From Oscillospiraceae bacterium (lineage in GTDB: Bacteria > Bacillota > Clostridia > Oscillospirales > Ruminococcaceae), in contig JAIEDJ010000105.1 of the NCBI GenBank assembly GCA_029068025.1, positions 1-11,244 of the forward strand: a DNA stretch of 11,244 nt, in the 5' to 3' direction. Position 1 is the stretch's first letter. The number at the start of each line of letters is the position of its first letter. The translations under genes were made by a program, and so were the position numbers. Below are positions 5,715 through 11,244 of the stretch, piece after piece. Under the pieces are notes generated by a model. That model was given only the letters and a program-made list of their open reading frames with translations. It made no database searches and was not told the origin of the DNA.

Positions 5715-8700
5715 TCAGGTCATTTTAAAACCGCCGAAGTTGGGCGCATCATCATTGCCGCTCATAGGCTCTGTAGAGGGACGGCGCGGCTTTACTCCCG
5801 GAGGCGCGGGATAGCGCGGGGTCATAGGCTGATGTCCGGGCTTCTGAACAGCCGGCTTTCTCGGCTGACCGGCAGCCGGTTTTTCCTCGGAAGCGGGCTT
5901 CTCGCCGACAGCATCGGAATTGTCCGCAGCAGGCTTTGCAGCCTTCGGTTTTTCGGACTTCTCCGGCTTTTCAGGTTCATCCTCCACCTCAACGGGTGAA
6001 GTATTGTCCTCATACCACTTTGCCGCCATAAGGGGACTCAGTATGAAATCGAGGATCTCGTGTGGGCCTTCATATACGTCGCCTGCAGCGCCGCCGTTTT
6101 CACCGGGTTCGCAGATATGATAGCTTATCTGTCTGCGGTATTTTATACGGCAGTACAGATACTCAGGCGGGATCGAATCGATCTCGGCGAGCTCTTCCAA
6201 CCACATAAACGGTGTCATACCGCCAATGCTGATATCATCTATGATCCAGCCCGCTGCCGCTGCCGCGTCATTCAGACAGAGATACAGCGCAAAGTGGAAC
6301 TTTTGTTCCTTTTCGCCGTTCATCAACCCGATCGAGAACCGCTTCACGATAAAGCTGTTGAGAATACCCTTCTCATATCCGCAGCACGGGCAAACTCCGC
6401 CGTAACCGAACAGCTTCGCGTTGATGTCACGCGCAAAGAAATTCCTGTAAGCCTTCGACTTGGACTTCTCCATACGCGCGATCCTTCGTATCTCTTCTCT
6501 GAGATAGTCGAACTCGCTGCGGCTGATCGTGGGAACCGGCTTGTAGTAGTAGGGAAGCTGATCGAGCAGCATAAGATTCGGTTCCTCTGTGCCCGAGTAC
6601 AGTCCGCGCAGAAGATCGTTGTTCTTTCCCGTGAGGATAAATTCTATAAATCCGGCATACTGCGGCTTTGTCATATTATCGCGCAGAACGATGAGCTTCT
6701 CCGCCTTCGACATATCCTCGTCGGATATCGGCGCGGACAGGTCAACGACCTTCATCAGCTTGTTATCGCCGTTCAGCAGCGCGATCTTATCCAGCCCAAG
6801 GTCGCACACATAAACCTTTGAGATCACGCTCTCCGCTCTTTCGGCGGTTCCCGCTTCGGGAAGCGTGGTAATAACGTCGTTAATGTCGAACGAGAACCGT
6901 CCGGGCGCGTGAGTAAAATCAAATACGCGGTTGTTGAACAGTCCGCTCTCGATCAGCGCGTAAACGTCGCCTACGATGTCCAGCAGCTCCGCGTTGGAGA
7001 TGTTCGGCGGTATCATAAACTGCTTGCCGTATACCAGGAAACGGTAACGCTTGTTGATATCCAGCGCAAGGGAGATCTCTCCGCCCTGGCTCTTTATCTC
7101 CTTAAGGAACTGAATGGTGTCCTTGCCGTTGGTGAACGAGTTTACCAGCATCATCACAGCTTGATTGTATTCGGCGTGATTTTCAAATCTCATCTCGTGA
7201 GCGGCAATGGTATCATACGCCTTTTTGAGATTTCCGATGTTGATCTTCGATATCTCAAACTGTATGGTCGACGTGCCGGAGGTGATATAGAACTTGAAAT
7301 ACTTGATAACGATGCGGTAGGTGTTGCCGAACATCTCATCGATAACGCTGAACGCCTGAGCGAGCGCGTTTTCGTCGGCGACCGCTTCGTTTATAATGCA
7401 GTCGTTGAGCTTGAGGCTGATAATGCTCTTGAAGTAAGTCCCCAGCTCATAGTCCTTTATCCTCTTACCGTCGGACTCCATTACATAGCGGTTTCCGCCA
7501 AGATAGAACGTATACAGGAATTCACTGCCGCCCTCGTCCGTTCCGGGAACGTCCCAGTTGTATTTCGCGAACAGCACATGATTGTCGTCCTTGCCATACC
7601 AGTTGTGCATCTGATCAATGTCCTGATACAGCTCCTTGAGAGCGTCGCCGCTGTCGTGATCTTCCTTCGCCACGCCAGAACGCTCGGTGAAGAAGCCGTT
7701 TGTTCTCAGCTCGCGGAACGCGATAGGCTCAGGCAGGTCGGGGAACGCCACCGACACACTGTTTCCGAATTTCTCGCGCAGCCCCTTGACAATGGAGCTT
7801 GTATTGACATAATTGTAAAAGAACTCGAATACATACTGACGCGGGCGCAGCATGTACAGATCGGGCTTATCCTGCCTTGCGGCAAGCTCCAGCACGAAAA
7901 GCCGCTTATAATCGTCCGCAACGGACAAAATACCCTGCTCGATCTTGGCGGAACATTCCTCGATCGATTCGTACTTGATACCCGCGCGGTTATTGGTAAT
8001 GTATTTGTTAGGAACGGACACGAAGAACGCCGAAAGCTGTTCGTCAACGAACTCCTGATTGCTGGGGCGCACATATCCGGTAAGCTCAAACGTCGAGAAG
8101 TAGTTGTACTTCGACATCAGCACCTTCGCCGCCTCACGCTTGGAGCCCGAGATCGCGTACGGAATAAGATAGGTGAATCCGTCACGTTCCGCACCGATAA
8201 AGTCTGCAACGCTCTTTCCGTTTTCCGCGAAACGCACCTTAGGGATATCGTTCTCGTCCCTGGCATACCGCGTGATCCTGTATACGTTCTCGCGGTTGCC
8301 GTAGTTGAGGATCGCGATGTTTATGCTTCTCTCGGTGCACTCTACATCATCCACGGACTTGAGGTTCTTTTTTCTCAAGAACGCAAAGCACAGATCCACC
8401 ATATTGATGTAGCTGCCCTTCTGCGACGTGATAGTGGTGAGATTATCATGAAGAGCCGCCTGTTCGTTTTCAGGCAGCGCAAACACGATCTCCGTGTGAT
8501 TGAAATGCTCTCCCGCAAGCTGCAGCTCACGGATTTTGAGCGTTCCGTCATCGTTTACGACACGCAGAGAGTAGTTGTTCGAGCGCATCTTGAACCAATC
8601 GACGTTCGCGAAAACGCTCTTCGCGCCGAGACCGAAGCGGCCCTCACGTTTTTTGTCGCCTTCATTTCTGCCGACCGCGAGATAGTAGAACACCTGCTCC

Positions 8701-9047
8701 AGACTGAATCCCGTCTCGTTGTAGGTGAGCTTCACCTGACCCTCGTCAAGGAACTCGATCATTATCTTGATATCGGGAGTTTCGTAATCACACCCGAACG
8801 CGTTCTGCAAAAGCTCACGGATAATTGACTCGCGCGGATAATCCTTCGCGATCCCCGACATATTTACAGCGCCTCTGCCGGAATACATATTGTTGAAATA
8901 ATCCTTGAACGGATCGCTGTCTATCTCTCCCGACGACAGCTTTTGCTGGATCTCCTCAACAACGGACTTTATGCCTTCCTTATCTCCGGCGGTATTGCGT
9001 TCAAAAAAGTCGCCCAACAGTCGTTCAACTGTTTCGTAGCTTCCCAT
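5715..9047 (-). CDS. Large GHKL (Hsp90-like) ATPase-domain protein with CPCC knuckle and Pro/Lys/Glu-rich tail
   Basis: This 1110-aa protein belongs to no named family I recognise. Its N-terminus shows a GHKL-type ATP-binding fold: RELLQNAFGCD (77-87, with E78 and N82 as in the N-box), YNETGFS (109-115) at the G1 position, and GRFGLGAKS (136-144), a clear GxxGxG lid motif; HTEIVF (184-189) is probably the closing strand. The G1 motif lacks the usual D-x-G-x-G aspartate, with Tyr or Asn there instead, so adenine contact may differ or ATP use may be lost. The best general resemblance is to sacsin/Hsp90-type domains in large bacterial proteins. The middle (about 200-870) is mixed alpha/beta without clear motifs. 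VCPCCGYE (885-892) resembles half a zinc ribbon, with no clear partner CxxC. Residues 1017-1110 are low complexity. The ATG has AAGGGG at 8 nt and GGAGG at 15 nt upstream. It lies 149 nt downstream of the helicase-like gene on the same strand, probably co-expressed. Confidence 0.75.
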   Translation of the reverse strand: MGSYETVERLLGDFFERNTAGDKEGIKSVVEEIQQKLSSGEIDSDPFKDYFNNMYSGRGAVNMSGIAKDYPRESIIRELLQNAFGCDYETPDIKIMIEFLDEGQVKLTYNETGFSLEQVFYYLAVGRNEGDKKREGRFGLGAKSVFANVDWFKMRSNNYSLRVVNDDGTLKIRELQLAGEHFNHTEIVFALPENEQAALHDNLTTITSQKGSYINMVDLCFAFLRKKNLKSVDDVECTERSINIAILNYGNRENVYRITRYARDENDIPKVRFAENGKSVADFIGAERDGFTYLIPYAISGSKREAAKVLMSKYNYFSTFELTGYVRPSNQEFVDEQLSAFFVSVPNKYITNNRAGIKYESIEECSAKIEQGILSVADDYKRLFVLELAARQDKPDLYMLRPRQYVFEFFYNYVNTSSIVKGLREKFGNSVSVAFPDLPEPIAFRELRTNGFFTERSGVAKEDHDSGDALKELYQDIDQMHNWYGKDDNHVLFAKYNWDVPGTDEGGSEFLYTFYLGGNRYVMESDGKRIKDYELGTYFKSIISLKLNDCIINEAVADENALAQAFSVIDEMFGNTYRIVIKYFKFYITSGTSTIQFEISKINIGNLKKAYDTIAAHEMRFENHAEYNQAVMMLVNSFTNGKDTIQFLKEIKSQGGEISLALDINKRYRFLVYGKQFMIPPNISNAELLDIVGDVYALIESGLFNNRVFDFTHAPGRFSFDINDVITTLPEAGTAERAESVISKVYVCDLGLDKIALLNGDNKLMKVVDLSAPISDEDMSKAEKLIVLRDNMTKPQYAGFIEFILTGKNNDLLRGLYSGTEEPNLMLLDQLPYYYKPVPTISRSEFDYLREEIRRIARMEKSKSKAYRNFFARDINAKLFGYGGVCPCCGYEKGILNSFIVKRFSIGLMNGEKEQKFHFALYLCLNDAAAAAGWIIDDISIGGMTPFMWLEELAEIDSIPPEYLYCRIKYRRQISYHICEPGENGGAAGDVYEGPHEILDFILSPLMAAKWYEDNTSPVEVEDEPEKPEKSEKPKAAKPAADNSDAVGEKPASEEKPAAGQPRKPAVQKPGHQPMTPRYPAPPGVKPRRPSTEPMSGNDDAPNFGGFKMT

Positions 9048-9073
9048 TGGATATACCCCTTTCCTCCATGCTT

Positions 9074-9166
9074 AAGGCAGCGCCTCATAAAAGCCGCAAT
9101 TTGTGCTGCCTGTTCACATATAAATTTTCTGCCATTCAGGCATCTGCCACATTGCGGCGCTGCCTT
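9074..9166. repeat. Long imperfect palindrome between the helicase-like and GHKL genes
   Basis: AAGGCAGCGCC (9074-9084) is the exact reverse complement of 9156-9166. The fold continues inward with 9096-9100/9151-9155 (5 bp, after an 11-nt bulge), 9103-9105/9148-9150, and 9107-9112/9137-9142 (TGCCTG/CAGGCA), leaving a 24-nt AT-rich loop. It fills most of the 149-nt gap and ends 6 nt before the GGAGG upstream of the GHKL gene. It could be an mRNA structure tuning expression of the second gene, or an inserted miniature palindromic repeat; no flanking target duplication is evident. Confidence 0.55.
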
Positions 9167-9196
9167 CAATTCTTCGACAGCCCCGCATGGCAGGCA

Positions 9197-11143
9197 TTAC
9201 AGACCGTCGTTGTAGATCTTGATATAATCTCTGAAGGAGCGGTCAGAATCCTGCTCCTTGGCTCTGTATTTCCAAATTCCGTAAAGCACGGGGTATTGGA
9301 TACAGTCGTTGAGCTTGGTGATCTCTTCCTTGATCCTCAGATGGAAATTCTCGTCCTTGTGCAGCTCGTCTATCTTCGCCTTTGCGTCGGCAAGTCCGGG
9401 GATGGCCTCCGCCGCAAACGGTTCGTTTGTGAACACGCCGCTCTCAAACGACTGAGCCATAGCCTCTCTGTTCGAGATCTTTTGGAGCTGTCCGCCGCTG
9501 ACTACGCACAAGCCGCCAAGATCGTTTACAGCTGCCGCGATGTCCCTGGAGGATGACTTTTCGTTCAGTCCGAAAAGATCACAGAGCCTTTTCAGCATAT
9601 TCTCCGCGAATTCCGCAAGCAGCTTTGCGGAGGTTATTTTCTCCGACTCGGGAACAGCGTATTCGCACTTTACTCTCTTGATAAGCTCGAGGCAGTCGTC
9701 CTCCTGCTTTGCGATATTGGCGATATATTTCAGATCTTCGACAAGCTCGCTGAGATACTGTCCCTTATCGCTGATATCAAGAAGTATATTTCTTGTCGGC
9801 AGCTCGCCGCAGAATCCGCTTTCGGTCTGAAGATAAAGCGTTTTTTCCAGTACACAGACATCAAACAGCTTGTTGGAGTCGCGAAATATCACGAATTTCC
9901 TCTTGGCTTCACCCGCGTTGCCGTGTCGTGTCATTCTTCTTTCAAGATAAACGGGAGACAGAGGCAGCTCGTAGTTTACTATGCAGTCGATGTCATCGAA
10001 GCCCTCTCCCACGGTCCCGAGGTCGTCCATACCTATAAGTATCTTAGGCTGCGCGGCACTGTCCGATGCCGCAAGCGATCTGGTCACATCCTCGGAGCGG
10101 AACATCCCTCCGCGCGCATAATGCACATCCGTACCGTAAAGACAGGTAAGCGCCTTGTGGAGATATTCATATGTGTTCTTGTCACAGCAGTAGATCATCA
10201 TTCTGCCCGACTCGGAAAGCGTTTTGTCACAAAGCTTAAGCAAGCAGTCCAGCTTCTTGTCAAACGCTCTGAGATCCTCCACATCCGAACGGCTGAAGGA
10301 GCGCTTCTGATATATACGGCGCTCATTGTCGAACTTCTCGCAGTCGAATTCCTCGAAAACATTGCCGCCGTAACGGTATACGGGCAGACCCGAGCGCAGA
10401 TCCACGCGCCGCCGCAGATTATGAAGAACTCCCTCATCAAACCCGTAATCCACAAACTCGACATTCCGTTCGGATTCGTTTTTATAAACGGGAAGGTCGA
10501 AATACCGCATAATCGGCGACTCAATGTTGAGCTTTGAGCTGCCCGTACCGAATTCGATATCATCCGCAGCCGCGGAAAGCTCGCTGTCCTTAAGTACGGA
10601 CTTTATAAGCGAACAAAGAGCCTGTTTGTCCTGAGCACCGCTTGCGGGATACGGGGTATTCACAAGCAGACGTTCGCTTTTCCAGATAATGCTGTTTTCA
10701 TATTTCGAGTAATCGGGAACCTTGAGGCTCTGTTCCTCATCGATAATGACAAGATCCCACAAAAAATCCTTCGGCGCCTTTTTCTTAAGAACATTGTCGC
10801 CGAAAAGCGCGTCACGCGAGATGATAAAAAGGCTCGCACCGCACTTGTTAAAGAACAGCAGCGCGTTTGAAGCATCTGTAATGATCTTGAAATCCGCGCC
10901 GACCGAAGTCACCAGCACCTTGTACCAGCTGTACAGCTCGCTTGAGGGGGCAATGATCAGGATATTTGGATTCTCCTTGCCCGCGAGAACGTCGCAGATA
11001 CATAAGCCTGCTTTGGTATATTTTTCCGAACCGAACTCTCCGCAGTTGACGGCGAATCCGAAACGACGCAGCTTTTCCGCTGCGGAAAGATTTGCCGCCG
11101 AGAGATCCAGTCCCGCCAACGGCATCCATTTGAAATTATTCAA
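9197..11143 (-). CDS. SNF2/RapA-like superfamily-2 helicase homologue with degenerate ATPase motifs
   Basis: This 648-aa protein has the order of motifs of an SNF2-type helicase. NCGEFGSEKYTKA (33-45) aligns with the ADEMGLGKT motif I but has Glu and Tyr for the second Gly and the Thr, keeping only K41. ILIIAPSSELYSWYKVL (61-77) is motif Ia. DLVIIDEEQSLK (130-141) is motif II with D135-E136-E137. LLVNTPYPAS (159-168) is an altered motif III. GRMMIYCC (313-320) begins the second RecA-like lobe. GEGFDDIDCIVNYELP (379-394) is motif V, and ERRMTRHGNAG (401-411) is motif VI with Asn at the second arginine position. Residues 460-648 are mainly helical with no known domain. ATP hydrolysis is doubtful. 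The frame stays open to an ATG at 11224, but a GGAGG (11154-11158) inside that extension points to the TTG at 11143; ATG 11125 is an alternative. It is the first gene before the GHKL protein. Confidence 0.7.
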   Translation of the reverse strand: MNNFKWMPLAGLDLSAANLSAAEKLRRFGFAVNCGEFGSEKYTKAGLCICDVLAGKENPNILIIAPSSELYSWYKVLVTSVGADFKIITDASNALLFFNKCGASLFIISRDALFGDNVLKKKAPKDFLWDLVIIDEEQSLKVPDYSKYENSIIWKSERLLVNTPYPASGAQDKQALCSLIKSVLKDSELSAAADDIEFGTGSSKLNIESPIMRYFDLPVYKNESERNVEFVDYGFDEGVLHNLRRRVDLRSGLPVYRYGGNVFEEFDCEKFDNERRIYQKRSFSRSDVEDLRAFDKKLDCLLKLCDKTLSESGRMMIYCCDKNTYEYLHKALTCLYGTDVHYARGGMFRSEDVTRSLAASDSAAQPKILIGMDDLGTVGEGFDDIDCIVNYELPLSPVYLERRMTRHGNAGEAKRKFVIFRDSNKLFDVCVLEKTLYLQTESGFCGELPTRNILLDISDKGQYLSELVEDLKYIANIAKQEDDCLELIKRVKCEYAVPESEKITSAKLLAEFAENMLKRLCDLFGLNEKSSSRDIAAAVNDLGGLCVVSGGQLQKISNREAMAQSFESGVFTNEPFAAEAIPGLADAKAKIDELHKDENFHLRIKEEITKLNDCIQYPVLYGIWKYRAKEQDSDRSFRDYIKIYNDGL

Positions 11144-11153
11144 TATGATCGCA

Positions 11154-11158
11154 CCTCC
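11154..11158 (-). promoter_or_regulatory. Ribosome binding site deciding the start of the helicase-like gene
   Basis: GGAGG on the minus strand lies 10 nt before the TTG at 11143. Lying inside the longest open frame, it argues against the ATG at 11224, which would add a hydrophobic stretch unlike any helicase N-terminus. A TATACAT (11225-11231, minus strand) upstream could be a -10 element, but its -35 would fall near or beyond the window edge, so I do not call a promoter. Confidence 0.6.
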
Positions 11159-11244
11159 GAATATCAGAAATAAAAATGCCGCGCCGAAGACCTCCCCGGA
11201 CGCAAATGATCTGTTTTGTGGCATATGTATAGAATCTTTTATTC

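Noticed and set aside
6909..8828. 639-codon open frame on the plus strand inside the GHKL gene
   Set aside because: The minus-strand frame carries the coherent GHKL motifs and a ribosome binding site. The plus-strand translation is Val/Arg/Leu-rich without domains.
8969..9169. 66-codon minus-strand frame (KAAPQCGRCLNG...) between the helicase-like and GHKL genes
   Set aside because: It starts with TTG, has no clear ribosome binding site, lies on the palindrome and overlaps the GHKL gene by 79 nt. The CxxC it contains comes from the repeat arms.
11144..11224. 27-residue N-terminal extension of the helicase-like protein, giving an apparent membrane segment
   Set aside because: A GGAGG ribosome binding site is encoded inside it, and the stretch has no counterpart in SNF2-type proteins. 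It is better read as the 5' leader.
1..11244. CRISPR array, tRNA or rRNA genes, intact insertion sequence
   Set aside because: No regularly spaced direct repeats, no tRNA-like cloverleaf with conserved T-arm, no rRNA segments and no transposase frame were seen.

Overview
The window looks like chromosome of an anaerobic gut-type Bacillota (class Clostridia, plausibly Oscillospiraceae/Ruminococcaceae). The support is a complete six-gene Rnf operon in the clostridial order C-D-G-E-A-B, GGAGG-type ribosome binding sites, frequent TTG/GTG starts and a G+C content that looks close to half by eye. The genus is inferred, not shown.

Layout. Positions 1-210 (+) hold the C-terminal end of an XRE-type DNA-binding regulator cut by the window edge. 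A strong bidirectional terminator (219-246) separates it from the convergent rnf operon. Positions 270-5363 (-) carry rnfC, rnfD, rnfG, rnfE, rnfA and rnfB, read right to left, with gaps of at most 9 nt or overlaps of 1-4 nt at every junction, so they are almost certainly one translationally coupled operon. They encode the membrane ferredoxin:NAD+ oxidoreductase that couples electron flow to Na+ or H+ export. All six subunits are intact and the expected Fe-S and covalent-FMN motifs are present.

A 351-nt gene-free stretch (5364-5714) lies upstream of rnfC. It contains a dense set of nested inverted repeats (about 5467-5566) that can fold into a multi-arm RNA with mutually exclusive alternatives. 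This is a candidate structured leader of the rnf mRNA.

Positions 5715-11143 (-) hold two large genes that I cannot match to a named system. The first transcribed is a 648-aa SNF2/RapA-like superfamily-2 helicase whose nucleotide-binding motif and motif VI are degenerate. The second is a 1110-aa protein with an N-terminal GHKL (Hsp90/MutL/sacsin-like) ATPase fold, a single CPCC knuckle and a low-complexity Pro/Lys/Glu-rich tail. They are separated by 149 nt that contain a long imperfect palindrome (9074-9166). The pairing of a GHKL protein with an apparently inactivated SNF2-type helicase is the most unusual content here. It could be a nucleic-acid remodelling or defence-like module, but its function is not established by the sequence.
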